Source: Halolamina litorea (lineage in GTDB: Archaea; Halobacteriota; Halobacteria; Halobacteriales; Haloferacaceae). From it: a DNA stretch of 64,000 bases. The translations under genes were made by a program, and so were the position numbers. The stretch covers positions 1 through 64,000 of the forward strand of contig NZ_JANHGR010000003.1 in NCBI RefSeq assembly GCF_026616205.1. Direction: 5' to 3'. The notes under the pieces were generated by a model. That model had not been told where the DNA came from. It saw only the letters and a program-made list of their open reading frames with translations, and searched no databases. This document shows positions 35,501-45,099 of the stretch, piece after piece (position 1 is the first letter of the stretch; the number at the start of each line of letters is the position of its first letter).

Positions 35501-36397
35501 ATGTCAGACGACGACCGACTCCGACTGTTCCACCTGCCGTTCTCGTTCATGCTGCCCCAGCGGGTGGCCAGCGAGCGCGGCTACTTCGCCGACGAGGGCC
35601 TCGACGCCGAGCTCGTCGAACGCGAACGCAGCGACGTTGAGTGGAAGTACATCCCCGCCGAGGAGCGCCTGACCGACGACTACGGAATCGACGTCTACCC
35701 GATCTGCAAGTGGGAGAGCCTCAAGCGGACGTGGGAGATGGGCGACGGTCGTGTCGTCGCGAAGGGAACCTTCGCCGACCAGCCATACAGCGTGTTCACC
35801 CGACGCGACGACATCACCGATCCGTCGGACCTCGCCGGCGTTCCGGTCGGCATCAACGAACGGACCGGGCAGGAGTACACCGCGATGCGGGCGCTGGAGG
35901 AGCACATGGCCCCCGAGGCCGTCGAACTCGTCCACCACGGGATGCCGACCGACCGCCTGCAAGCCCTCGACGACGGCGAGGTCGACGCCGTGATCCTGAT
36001 CGAGCCTCACAGTACGCTGGCCGAACGGCTCGGCTTCGAGCGCGTCCTGGAGTTCGAGAACCACATGGGGATCGTCGGCGGCGAGGGGCTCGACCGCGAG
36101 ACGTTCGCCGGGTTCATGCGGGCGTTCGGCCGCGCGGTCGGGGAGATCAACGCCCATCCCGACCGCTACCGCGAGGCGTACCTCTCGATGCTCCGATCCG
36201 AGGAGGACGAGGCGCCGGAGCTGTTCGCCGGCATCGACCTCGACGCCGTCGAAGCCGAGCTTTCGGTGCCGGAGTACGACGTGCCCCAACTGGCCACCGG
36301 CGACGAACTCGACGAACACTTGCGCTGGATGCAGCGCCGCGAACTGGTGGACGACGACGCCGATATCGACGCCATCGTCGCCGACGGGGGTGAGTGA
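35501..36397 (+). CDS. Cytosolic NMT1/THI5-like binding protein 1
   Basis: 298 residues, no signal peptide, starting 'DDDRLRLFHLPFSFMLPQRV'. It has the periplasmic-binding-protein type 2 pattern of SsuA/NMT1 proteins: 'ASERGYFADEGLDAELVERE', 'VPVGINERTGQEYTAMRALE', 'LQALDDGEVDAVILIEPHST'. Lacking a leader and any adjacent permease or ATPase, it probably acts in the cytoplasm, as an enzyme (THI5-like) or as a ligand carrier/sensor. The stop overlaps the next start (GTGA). A TATA-like box 27-35 bases upstream supports the start. Substrate unknown. Confidence 0.7.
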   Translation: MSDDDRLRLFHLPFSFMLPQRVASERGYFADEGLDAELVERERSDVEWKYIPAEERLTDDYGIDVYPICKWESLKRTWEMGDGRVVAKGTFADQPYSVFTRRDDITDPSDLAGVPVGINERTGQEYTAMRALEEHMAPEAVELVHHGMPTDRLQALDDGEVDAVILIEPHSTLAERLGFERVLEFENHMGIVGGEGLDRETFAGFMRAFGRAVGEINAHPDRYREAYLSMLRSEEDEAPELFAGIDLDAVEAELSVPEYDVPQLATGDELDEHLRWMQRRELVDDDADIDAIVADGGE

Positions 36398-37383
36398 TCG
36401 TGGGGATCGAAGACCAACAGGCTGCCATCGACGCCGAACACGGCGACCCTGAGGGGCTGCCGGTCATGCGGGCCCGCTTCGAGCACAACGGCAGCCCGCG
36501 GTACATGCTTTACACGATGAAGCGGCTCGGCCTCGACCACGAGCACGGCTTCCACCTCGACTTCGAGTTGGTCTCGGACGAACTCGAAGGCGAAGTCGAG
36601 ACCGTCGAGGCGAAGCTACAGGACGGCGAGGCCGACCTGATCGACATCGACTACATCTCGACGGCCCGCGAGCGCGCCGAGGGCGCGCCGATCGTCGCGT
36701 TCTACCCCTACGGCCGAACCGTCGGCGGCCTCGTCGCCCACGAGGACAGCGACATCGACTCGCTCGCCGACCTGCAGGGGAAGGACGTCGGCGTCGTTCG
36801 TCGGCTCGACAAGAACTGGATCCTCGTCCGTGCGGCGACCCGGGAGCAGTACGGCTTCGACGCGGACGAGGCGGCGACGCCGATCGAGGCCGGCTCGAAG
36901 GTCGAACTCACGCGGATGATCCGCGAGGGCGAGGTCGACGCCGTCCTGCAGTTCTGGCCGATCGTCCCCGAGATCACCGAGACCGGCCCCTACGAGGAGG
37001 TGCTCCCGATGGCCGAGCTCGTACAGGACCTCTCGGGCACCGACAACAAGCTCCCGATTTCGACGTTCCTGACGAGCGAGGAGTACCTGGACCACCACCG
37101 CGAGACGGCCCGCGCGTTCGCCAGCGCATACCGAGCGACCGTCGACCGCCTCGTCGAGGACGACGAGCCGTGGGAGGTCGTCGGCGAGAAGCTGATGACC
37201 CACGACGACCCGGAGATCGTCCGGGCGGTCCGTGACGGTTGGCGCGACATGGTCGTTCGGGACTGGGACGAGGAGACGATCGACGGGATGGAGGAGCTGT
37301 TCGACTCGCTGTACGCCATCGGCGGCACCGACGCGCTCGGTGTGGACCACATCCCCGACGGGATGTTCCGACTGCTCGAGTAA
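36394..37383 (+). CDS. Cytosolic NMT1/THI5-like binding protein 2
   Basis: 329 residues, GTG start (36394, or 36400). Again a type 2 binding fold without export signal: 'RYMLYTMKRLGLDHEHGFHL', 'AKLQDGEADLIDIDYISTAR', 'DLQGKDVGVVRRLDKNWILV', 'IREGEVDAVLQFWPIVPEI'. It is a diverged paralogue of the preceding protein and is translationally coupled to it, so the two may form a heterodimer. No CCCFC-type THI5 motif is seen. Its neighbours (cupin, VOC) point to a small catabolic or biosynthetic pathway. Confidence 0.7.
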   Translation: MIVGIEDQQAAIDAEHGDPEGLPVMRARFEHNGSPRYMLYTMKRLGLDHEHGFHLDFELVSDELEGEVETVEAKLQDGEADLIDIDYISTARERAEGAPIVAFYPYGRTVGGLVAHEDSDIDSLADLQGKDVGVVRRLDKNWILVRAATREQYGFDADEAATPIEAGSKVELTRMIREGEVDAVLQFWPIVPEITETGPYEEVLPMAELVQDLSGTDNKLPISTFLTSEEYLDHHRETARAFASAYRATVDRLVEDDEPWEVVGEKLMTHDDPEIVRAVRDGWRDMVVRDWDEETIDGMEELFDSLYAIGGTDALGVDHIPDGMFRLLE

Positions 37384-37780
37384 CGGACCGGGGGTCAGCA
37401 CGTTTCGCCGATGTCGTCTCGGCTGCCGTCCCGAGGACTGAGACGGCTCCCCGGGGCAGAGTCGACATCGTACCAGTGAAAATACGATCATTAATGTTCG
37501 TCACCGCTGAGGCGTCCCCCAGACGGGGGGAGCACACAGCGCTCGGGCCGAACGGGGACTGCTCCGAAACGAACCCGCGAACCTACTGGAACCTAGTCGG
37601 GGTGTAACAAATTTCCGCGGTCCCGTACTGCCTGTGAGGGGCCCGTATTGGGTCTGGAAAAATGGTTCTCGACGACCCCACCACGAACATCGGTGTTCAG
37701 CCGGCCCGCAGCGGTACAGCGGGCGTGCAGGAGTCACTCGGCGCGCACAGAGCCGGTGCGCCCACGGCAGGGGGGGCGAT
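37384..37780. other. 397-base leader of the giant secreted protein gene
   Basis: No gene is supported. An in-frame extension of the next gene to 37634 lacks a signal peptide and coding character. An AT-rich stretch near 37480-37497 may hold a promoter. GCCCGC and GCGGGC near 37706-37726 could form a small hairpin. Confidence 0.4.
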
Positions 37781-40700
37781 ATGCGACGACTGACGGGGTT
37801 CGTCGTCGTCCTCGTCGTGCTGCAGCCGGCGGTTGCGGGCGTCGTCTTCGCCGATACCGCCATCGCACAGCAGTCCCACGACCTCGGCTTGACGATCGAC
37901 GAGGATGGGGTTGGTGATGACTCCGACGGGGACGGCTACTACGACGAGGTCTCGCTGGTTTTCAGCGCCGACACCGAGACCGGCGAGTTCGGCGGCGGTG
38001 AACCCTACCTGAAGGTGTTCGTCAACGACACGCGGATCAGGCCTTCACAGTACGGCAGCAGCAACATCCTCGAGGAGCGCCCCGACTTCCGCACGACGAT
38101 CTTCCTGCAGTCGTCCGAGATCGCGAACCTCACGAAGGGACCCCAACGGGTCCGCGTCGAACTGTGGGAGGACGACTTCGTGACGGACGACAAACTCGGC
38201 GAGGTCACCGTGACCGTGCCGATGGAGCCGGAGGCGGCCGACACGCCCGTTCGGCAGGCCGCGACGGAGGGCATCGACGCGATCATGCCCATCTACGCGA
38301 GCGCCCAAGAGCAGGGGTTCAACCCCGAGTACTGGGAGGGCGTCTCCCAAGACCGAACTGAGGTCGCCGTCGAGATCGGCGTCGACGCCGTCGGGGGGGA
38401 GATCACCCCCGGGCCGATCGACCTCCTTGAGGTTCCGGGCGCCGGGGCCTACTCGCTGGGGATGCAGCTCATGGACCTCACGGAACAGGGAGTGTACATG
38501 GTGGCGGCGTTCCAGGCACAGCGGGACGCGACGGTCCTCGAGATGGCCGCACAGGAGAACACCGAGTTCCGTCGGAGTTTGGAACGGTTGCGGGAGAACC
38601 ACCGCGAGATCGATGAGGAAGTCGATCAGGACGGCGATGGCGACTTCGACGAGGCCGACGAGCGACAGCTCTACCGTGAGCGCCAACGGCTCCTCCGGGA
38701 GGCCTACGGCACCCTCGAAACGTACGAACGGGAGACCCGTCGCGTGATCGAACGCGGCGAGAGTTGGGGCGTGCTGGACGTGTGTGAGAGCGACCCGGAC
38801 GACAGCCTGTTCACGTCTTTCTTCGTCGCGCTCTGTGACCGTTCGGTCGACATCGACGAGGACCAGCTCAGGGACTTCGAGAACGCGACCGGCGACCTGA
38901 AGACGGTGATGCGCGCCGACTGGCGCTGGACGAACGCGTGGCTCGCCAACTCCACCGAGTACGGCATCGAGCCACTCAGCGGGCAGGCCACGGCGGAACC
39001 CCGGCCGGAGATCACGGTCGTCGAGGTCCCCGACACCGTCGTTCCGGGCGAGACCGTCACCGTCCGCGTCGAAACCACGAACGACGGTGCGAACGCCTCG
39101 GTACAGACGATCGCCGTCTCGTTCCCCGACGGCATCTCGCGGGACGCCGTCACGGCCGTCGGCGACAACTTCGGCGTCGAGTCGCCTTCGACACCCGCCG
39201 ACGGCTACCGGATGCTCCTCACCGAGGGCGAAACCGTCGGTGCGAGATACGGGACCGAGACCATCCCGCTGCAGTACCCGCTGTTCGAGGTCGGGAACGA
39301 GGTCCCTGCCGACGAGTCACGCTACCTCGAACTCGAGGTCACGATCCCGGAGGACTACACGGCGGACACGTTCAGCCTCCAGATCAAGTCGGTCGCGCGA
39401 GGGGACGACTGGGTCTCCGACCCCGCGGTCGGGGCCACCGATGCCATCGACCAACAGGGCGAGTTCGTTCGCGAGGAGACCATACAGGTGTACGCTGACC
39501 GCGACGACGACGGGATCAGGGACGGCATCGACGAGTGCCCCGACAGCGCCGAGGACGCCGACGGGGTTGCCGACGACGACGGCTGTCCCGACGGCGACAT
39601 CAGGGCGACGATCGACGGGCGAACCACCGTCGCCGTCGGGGAGTCACTCACCCTCGACGCCTCGGGCACCTCCGTCGACCCCGCGACTGACGGATCGCTC
39701 AGCTACGAGTGGGAGGTCGTCAGCCAACCGCAGGGCGCCAGCGTCGCGCCGCCGACCGGTGTGACGGGTGACGTGTCGTTGCCCGTCGCCGGCACCTACG
39801 AGTTCCGCGTCACGGTGACGAGCGACCGCGGCGGGTCCGACACCGCCCGGCTCACCGTCACCGCGCAGAACGAGGCACCGACGGTTACCGCCTTTACGCT
39901 GTCGGCGGCGGGGAGCGACCAGCTCCAGGTCGCGTTCGACAGCTCTGAACCGCTGGGACAGGTGACCGTGGAGATCACGGACGCCTCCGGTGCGACCGTC
40001 GCGACGTTGTCGCGGGACGACTTCTCGACTGACGGCGGCACGTACACGGCCACGACGACCCAGCTTCCCGCCGGAGAGTATACGGCGACACTCACCGACG
40101 CCGTCGACGATAGCGGTGCGAGCGCCGATGCGGGACAGTCCGGGACGGCAACGCTCGACGGCGCGTCTCCGACGGCCGCCGCCGCCAGCGACGGCTCGCC
40201 AACCGACGACGGCAGCTACGAGGTGACGCTGGATGCTGGCGCCACGAGCGACCCGGATACGCCGGCGAGTGACCTGACGTACGAATGGTCGGTGACAGCC
40301 CCGAACGGGGCATCGAGCGTCCCGACGCCGTCCGGACAGGGCGGCACCGTTGAACTGCGGACGCCCGGGACCTACGAGTTCGGCGTCACGGTCTCTGACC
40401 CGGCTGGGAACACGGACACGGCGACGACCACCGTCACCGTCCCCGAGGCCAGCGACGATCCCGATGAAACCGACTCTGAGTCACCGGATCAGAACGACAA
40501 CACCACCGCTCCAGAGGTGGTCGATTCCTGTACCGTCATCGACGAGCCCGGTACCTACGAACTCACGGGTGACCTCGACACCTCCGGCCCGGGGCCGTGC
40601 ATCCACGTGCGTGCGAGCGACGTGACCCTCGACGGGAACGGCTACACCCTCTCCGGGGACGGCGTCGAGGACTCCATCGGCCTCCTCGTCTACAACGGCT

Positions 40701-42721
40701 CCGCCGAGGGGTTCGAGGACAACGAACCGCTGACGAACGTCACCGTTCGTGACCTCACGATCCGCGAGTTCGAGCGTGGCGTCCGCGCGGGACCGACCCT
40801 CGACAACGGCGGGCCGCGGGTTCGGTTCGTCGACCTCACCGTGGGCTCGGCCGGCGGCATCACGCTGTTCGGCGCCGACGACAGCGTCCTCCGGAACGTC
40901 ACCGCGACCGACGGCGAGAACGGTCTCTACCTCTGGGAGACGAGTAACGTGACCGGTGAGAACCTCACCATCACCGACAACACCGAGGTCGGGCTGTTCT
41001 TCGCCCAGGTCGTCGAGGGGAGCCGGTTCAGCGACCTCACGGTCAGGAACAACACCGGCGGCGTCTACTTCAGCACCGACACCGTCGACAACCGCGTCAC
41101 CGACGCGAGCGTCCTGAACAACGGCGAGTACGGCGTCAGCTTCTCGGATTCCAGGGAGAACCTCTTCGCCCAGTCGACGATCAGCGGGACCGACGGCCCC
41201 GCCGTCCTCGTCGACAACTCGCGCCGCGACCGGGTCGAAGACGTCGAGGTCCGGAACGCCGACGGCGTCGTGTTCGAGGTCCGTTCGGACAGCGAAATCG
41301 GGTTCGCGAACGTCCTGATCGGCCCGCGAGTCTCGGTCTCGACGCCCGACGACGGCTCGGCCGTGACCTTCCAGGGAGATTCCGACGACCCGATGCAACT
41401 CCGCGCGACCCCAGTCGCCGACTTCGACGGCGACGTCCCCGGTCGTGCGCTGACGGAGCGGGTGATCGCAGTCTCCAACGCCGACTCGAACGTCGTGGTG
41501 ACGTTCACGCCCGACCCTGCAGACGACGCGGACCGGCAGCAACTGTTCCGGCTCACTGGTGACCAGTGGGCGCCCATAGACGGTGCCGCGGGGTCGCCGC
41601 TGACGCTGACACTCGACGGGTCCGAGACGGTGACACCCTTTGCCGTCGATGACGACGGGGGCGAGACCGACGGCGGCGGGGCCGATGGAACGGATGATGG
41701 TACCGAGGACGCCGACGACGGAACGGACGACAGCGACGACGGAACTGACGAAAGCGACGACGCAGCGACGACGGAGCGGACGCTCCAGATCATCTCGACC
41801 GGGGAGAACGAGTTCGAGTACGAGTTCGTCGTCGAAGGGACCGCCGCGAAGAGCAACACCGACACGATGGCTGCCGACTCGGGCGACTCCGTCGAGTCCA
41901 TCGGCTCGAACCGGGTCAGGATAAGCGGCTCGACCGGCGATAACAGCGGCGACGCGTTCGCCGTCACCGGCGAACTCGTCAGCGCCGAAGTCGTGGGCGG
42001 CGAGTCGAACTTCGAGATCATCCTCGGCTCTGAGGACATCACCGACGAGGTGACCGAATCCGAGGCTGATGGGGACTCTGACACGTCCCTCCTGACGGTG
42101 CTCTCGACCGAGGACAACCAGTTCGAGTACGAGATCGTCGTCGACGGAACCGCGGCCAAGAGCAACACCGACGACGTCGCCGCCGACTCCAGTGATGACG
42201 TCGAGTCCGCCGGCGACGGGACGGTGGTCATCTCCGGGTCCACCGGGGACAACTCCGGCGACGCCTTCGAGATCACCGGTACGGTCGAGGAAGCCCGGGT
42301 GATCGGCGTCGACTCCGGCTTCGAGATCGCCGTCGACGGCGACCCGATCGACGTCAGCACGTCGACGGCGGCGGACGGCGAGAACGACGGGACGGACGAC
42401 GATGGCGATTCCGAGGACGAGACCACCGGGCTGGTCGGCGACGAGTCCACGTTGGAGATCCTGGCGACCTCCGAGGAGCAGGTCGCCTACGAGGTCGTCG
42501 TCGATGGGAGCGCCGCGAAAAGCAACACCGACGACGTCGCCGCCGACTCGAGCGATCGGGTCGAGGTCAGGGACGACGGGACGGTGCTCATCATCGGCAC
42601 CACCGGAGACAACTCCGGCGACGCCTTCGAGATCACCGGGGAGATCGTCTCCATCGAACTCGAGGGGGGAGACGCCCGACTCGTTTTCGAGGGAGAAGAC
42701 GTGACGGACCGGGCCGACTGA
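37781..42721 (+). CDS. Giant secreted multidomain surface protein
   Basis: 1646 residues from ATG 37781, chosen because it gives a Sec signal ('RRLTGFVVVLVVLQPAVAG'). Order: C2-like N-terminal domain with Ca-type Asp clusters; helical region with EF-hand-like 'DQDGDGDFDEAD' (near 286); beta domain; thrombospondin type 3-like 'DRDDDGIRDGIDECPD' (near 572); two PKD-type domains (about 607-690, 795-887) with another beta domain between; parallel beta-helix (about 915-1190); Asp/Gly-rich linker; and three related C-terminal domains (1334-1646). No PGF-CTERM or C-terminal TM is seen, so it is released or held by partners. Adhesion or glycan binding is likely. Confidence 0.88.
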   Translation: MRRLTGFVVVLVVLQPAVAGVVFADTAIAQQSHDLGLTIDEDGVGDDSDGDGYYDEVSLVFSADTETGEFGGGEPYLKVFVNDTRIRPSQYGSSNILEERPDFRTTIFLQSSEIANLTKGPQRVRVELWEDDFVTDDKLGEVTVTVPMEPEAADTPVRQAATEGIDAIMPIYASAQEQGFNPEYWEGVSQDRTEVAVEIGVDAVGGEITPGPIDLLEVPGAGAYSLGMQLMDLTEQGVYMVAAFQAQRDATVLEMAAQENTEFRRSLERLRENHREIDEEVDQDGDGDFDEADERQLYRERQRLLREAYGTLETYERETRRVIERGESWGVLDVCESDPDDSLFTSFFVALCDRSVDIDEDQLRDFENATGDLKTVMRADWRWTNAWLANSTEYGIEPLSGQATAEPRPEITVVEVPDTVVPGETVTVRVETTNDGANASVQTIAVSFPDGISRDAVTAVGDNFGVESPSTPADGYRMLLTEGETVGARYGTETIPLQYPLFEVGNEVPADESRYLELEVTIPEDYTADTFSLQIKSVARGDDWVSDPAVGATDAIDQQGEFVREETIQVYADRDDDGIRDGIDECPDSAEDADGVADDDGCPDGDIRATIDGRTTVAVGESLTLDASGTSVDPATDGSLSYEWEVVSQPQGASVAPPTGVTGDVSLPVAGTYEFRVTVTSDRGGSDTARLTVTAQNEAPTVTAFTLSAAGSDQLQVAFDSSEPLGQVTVEITDASGATVATLSRDDFSTDGGTYTATTTQLPAGEYTATLTDAVDDSGASADAGQSGTATLDGASPTAAAASDGSPTDDGSYEVTLDAGATSDPDTPASDLTYEWSVTAPNGASSVPTPSGQGGTVELRTPGTYEFGVTVSDPAGNTDTATTTVTVPEASDDPDETDSESPDQNDNTTAPEVVDSCTVIDEPGTYELTGDLDTSGPGPCIHVRASDVTLDGNGYTLSGDGVEDSIGLLVYNGSAEGFEDNEPLTNVTVRDLTIREFERGVRAGPTLDNGGPRVRFVDLTVGSAGGITLFGADDSVLRNVTATDGENGLYLWETSNVTGENLTITDNTEVGLFFAQVVEGSRFSDLTVRNNTGGVYFSTDTVDNRVTDASVLNNGEYGVSFSDSRENLFAQSTISGTDGPAVLVDNSRRDRVEDVEVRNADGVVFEVRSDSEIGFANVLIGPRVSVSTPDDGSAVTFQGDSDDPMQLRATPVADFDGDVPGRALTERVIAVSNADSNVVVTFTPDPADDADRQQLFRLTGDQWAPIDGAAGSPLTLTLDGSETVTPFAVDDDGGETDGGGADGTDDGTEDADDGTDDSDDGTDESDDAATTERTLQIISTGENEFEYEFVVEGTAAKSNTDTMAADSGDSVESIGSNRVRISGSTGDNSGDAFAVTGELVSAEVVGGESNFEIILGSEDITDEVTESEADGDSDTSLLTVLSTEDNQFEYEIVVDGTAAKSNTDDVAADSSDDVESAGDGTVVISGSTGDNSGDAFEITGTVEEARVIGVDSGFEIAVDGDPIDVSTSTAADGENDGTDDDGDSEDETTGLVGDESTLEILATSEEQVAYEVVVDGSAAKSNTDDVAADSSDRVEVRDDGTVLIIGTTGDNSGDAFEITGEIVSIELEGGDARLVFEGEDVTDRAD
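41780..42718 (+). repeat. Three tandem ~90-residue domains
   Basis: Units begin near 41780, 42089 and 42449. Each has 'EYEFVV'-like strand, 'AAKSNTDDVAADSSD' and 'GSTGDNSGDAFEITG' cores. Units 2 and 3 are more alike, suggesting recent duplication. They resemble the beta-sandwich repeats common in haloarchaeal surface proteins. Confidence 0.8.
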
Positions 42722-42744
42722 GCCGGATCGGACTCCCCCCGTTT

Positions 42745-43395
42745 TCAGGGACCGAGCGACGCGATGTCGGCGCCGACCGTCGCCAGCGCGTCGGCGGGGT
42801 TCGGGTCGTTGTCGGCCAGATGGGTGTACCGGTGTTCGGGGACCCGTGAGAGCGCCGCCGTGACGGCCTCGCTGTAGGCGTCGACCCCCGGCTCCGTCGG
42901 GTCGTCGCCGCCCCAGACGTCCCGGAGGACGGTCATCGAGTCGATTCGGACCTCGACACGGCGGGGCTCGTAGCGAGTCAACAGCTCCGAGAGCCCCAGT
43001 TGGAGGGCGACGTACTCGGCGGTATTGTTTCCCGACCGGGAGCCGACCGGGCGACCCAGCCGGGCGAGTTCGGTCTCCTCGGCGTCCATGATGACCGCTC
43101 CCGCTCCGGCCGGCCCGGGGTTGCCCCGCGAACTGCCGTCGACGTAGAGGACGAACTCGTCTCCGTCCGTCCCGGAGACTGCCGGCCGCGCGAGAGCGTC
43201 GGCCGACAGCCCTTCGATTGCGTCCCGTAACTCCCCGCGAGTGGTCGCGGGGTCGAACAGCCCCCCGTAGCCGGGGACGGCATCGTCGATGGCGTCCGTG
43301 GCCACCGCCATCTCGTAGCCGACGCCGGCCAACACCTCGTCGACGAGGCCGGCCAGCGGCGAGAGGTACTCTGCCGGGAGGGGTTCGTCGGTCAC
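42745..43395 (-). CDS. rnhA: Ribonuclease HI with N-terminal extension
   Basis: 216 residues. A 70-residue N-terminal domain is followed by RNase HI: 'LYVDGSSRGNPGPAGAGAVI' (first Asp), 'NNTAEYVALQLGL' (Glu), 'VEVRIDSMTVLRDVWGG' (Asp), and 'DNDPNPADALATVG' (last acidic site). It cuts the RNA of RNA-DNA hybrids. The haloarchaeal type I enzyme has this same extended build. It converges on the giant protein gene. Monocistronic as far as seen. Confidence 0.85.
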   Translation of the reverse strand: MTDEPLPAEYLSPLAGLVDEVLAGVGYEMAVATDAIDDAVPGYGGLFDPATTRGELRDAIEGLSADALARPAVSGTDGDEFVLYVDGSSRGNPGPAGAGAVIMDAEETELARLGRPVGSRSGNNTAEYVALQLGLSELLTRYEPRRVEVRIDSMTVLRDVWGGDDPTEPGVDAYSEAVTAALSRVPEHRYTHLADNDPNPADALATVGADIASLGP

Positions 43396-43567
43396 GAGCG
43401 CGCCCTCCGCGGTCGGTTCCGTTGCCCACCGGCACTCGGGGGTCGCTGCGCGCGCCGCTGCATACTGCCCCCTCGGCGGCCGAGCGCCATAACCCCTTCA
43501 GGTAGCGGTGATCGAGAGGTCTCACGGCGGCGGCGACGATCTCGCCGCCGCCGACCAACGGTGCGGG

Positions 43568-44899
43568 TCAGTTCGACGGTTCCGAACCTGTTTCCGCTGG
43601 TTCCGCGGTCCCGCTGTCGGGACTGACGACGGTTCGGTCGGGGAGTGACGACCCCCGTTCGGGTGAGCGAGTCAGAAGCCGCTGGAGCAGCGTCTCCTCG
43701 CCCGGATCGGATTTCTCGATCACGTCGTACTCGACGATGACGCCGCCGTCGGCCGCCGGGGAGAGTCGGAAGTAGTTGAGACGGTACGACGAGTAGTAGA
43801 CGGGCGGGAGCACGCCGAACAGCGGGTCGACCCGGTGGAGGCGCTTGAGCCACGTACCGGTGTTGAGGGCGAGGGAGTCCCCGACTTCGGTCACTGATGG
43901 CCGGTGGGTGTGTCCGTAGACGTACACAGCGACCTCGGAGTTCGACGCGAACACCGTCCTGGCCCGGTTGAGGTACTTCTCTACCGGTTCGACGTCCGTC
44001 CGCGAGCGCGTGAGGCCGAACCGTCTGAGCGTCTTCCGGGCGTCGCGTACGAACACCGAGAGCGGGACCGCGATCGCCAGCAACAGCAGGACGAGCACCA
44101 GGTTCCCCGCCAGGACGAGTTCGACGAGCCGCCCGGCCGGGCCGAACAGTCCGAGGAACTGCTGGATCAACGCCAGCGGCAGCGACCACACACCGAACCG
44201 ATCGAGCGCGAACACGCCGACGTACAGCAGCCCGACGTTGAACAGGAGCAAGAAGGGCACAACCGAAAAGCGAAGCCACGCGCTCATCTCCCGGTAGAAG
44301 TAGTTCGAGACCATCCAGTCGGGGATCTGAGTCATCGGCGTCACCGCTTGGATGTCCTTCAGCCAGTTGTACTTCCCACGACCCGAGAGTCGCCCTGCAC
44401 GGCTCGTGATCTGACGGTTCACGAAGTAGCCCGGCGGGTTCGCGTAGGGGTTTCCGAAGTCCGGGATCCGATTGTTGGGGTCCTCCTGCATCCCGTGTTC
44501 GACGTGGACGAGGTAGTCGCCGACCGGGCGCTCTATCGCGACTTCCTGTTCCAGCGTGACGTTGTACTCCGCCAGCCGGTCGACGTACTCGGGATACGCG
44601 GCGAGTTCGTAGTCGTGGTTACCCGGGATGAGCGTGATCGGCATCTCCCGTCCGGTCGTCCTGAGTTGCTCGAACAGTTCCGGGTAGCGCTCGACGAGCG
44701 CGTCGAACTTCGCCGGCCCCTCAACGCCCGTGAACTCCCACAGGCCGAACGCGTCGCCGTTGATGATCAGTTCCGCGTCCTCGTCGCGCCCCGCGAGATC
44801 ACGAAGGAAGTCGAGCAGTTCGTCGAGGAAATCGACCTGCTCTAACTGCTCGTCGCCGCCGATGTGCAGGTCGCTGATGAGGTAGTACGTATCAGGCAT
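43568..44899 (-). CDS. Membrane metallophosphoesterase
   Basis: 443 residues from ATG 44899. Calcineurin-type motifs: 'LISDLHIGGDE' (DxH), 'LIINGDAFGLWEF' (GD), 'LIPGNHDYELAAY' (GNHD), and 'VYVYGHTHRPSVTE' (GHxH). Between GNHD and GHTH lies an insert of about 150 residues with two or three TM helices ('VVPFLLLFNVGLLYVGVFAL', 'VLVLLLLAIAVPLSVFV'), anchoring the enzyme. The tail is Ser/Pro/Glu-rich. Possible substrates are UDP-sugar lipids, phospholipids or nucleotides; it is not assignable. Confidence 0.85.
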   Translation of the reverse strand: MPDTYYLISDLHIGGDEQLEQVDFLDELLDFLRDLAGRDEDAELIINGDAFGLWEFTGVEGPAKFDALVERYPELFEQLRTTGREMPITLIPGNHDYELAAYPEYVDRLAEYNVTLEQEVAIERPVGDYLVHVEHGMQEDPNNRIPDFGNPYANPPGYFVNRQITSRAGRLSGRGKYNWLKDIQAVTPMTQIPDWMVSNYFYREMSAWLRFSVVPFLLLFNVGLLYVGVFALDRFGVWSLPLALIQQFLGLFGPAGRLVELVLAGNLVLVLLLLAIAVPLSVFVRDARKTLRRFGLTRSRTDVEPVEKYLNRARTVFASNSEVAVYVYGHTHRPSVTEVGDSLALNTGTWLKRLHRVDPLFGVLPPVYYSSYRLNYFRLSPAADGGVIVEYDVIEKSDPGEETLLQRLLTRSPERGSSLPDRTVVSPDSGTAEPAETGSEPSN

Positions 44900-45099
44900 G
44901 GCAGGGGCCTCGACGGGATGGGAGCCCAGTTCACCCCAACCGTTTGACTGGACTCGGCTTATCCGTTCTTCCCCCGTGGCGGCCGGTTGGTGACCAGTTC
45001 CTGACGACTGCCGGCCGTCGTCGGGTCGGCGCGCCCTAGTTGGATTTGCATATCGATGCAAGCCACGTCCTACTCGCCTCTGCTGGCGGACCGTCGACG

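Noticed and set aside
37706-37726. Hairpin upstream of the giant protein gene as a riboswitch
   Set aside because: Six-base arms only; no wider conserved-looking structure could be seen.
40481-43558. 1025-codon open frame on the minus strand
   Set aside because: It is antisense to the giant secreted protein gene and out of frame with RNase HI. It contains no domain motifs and shows the Arg/Val/Asp-rich look of a GC-rich shadow frame.
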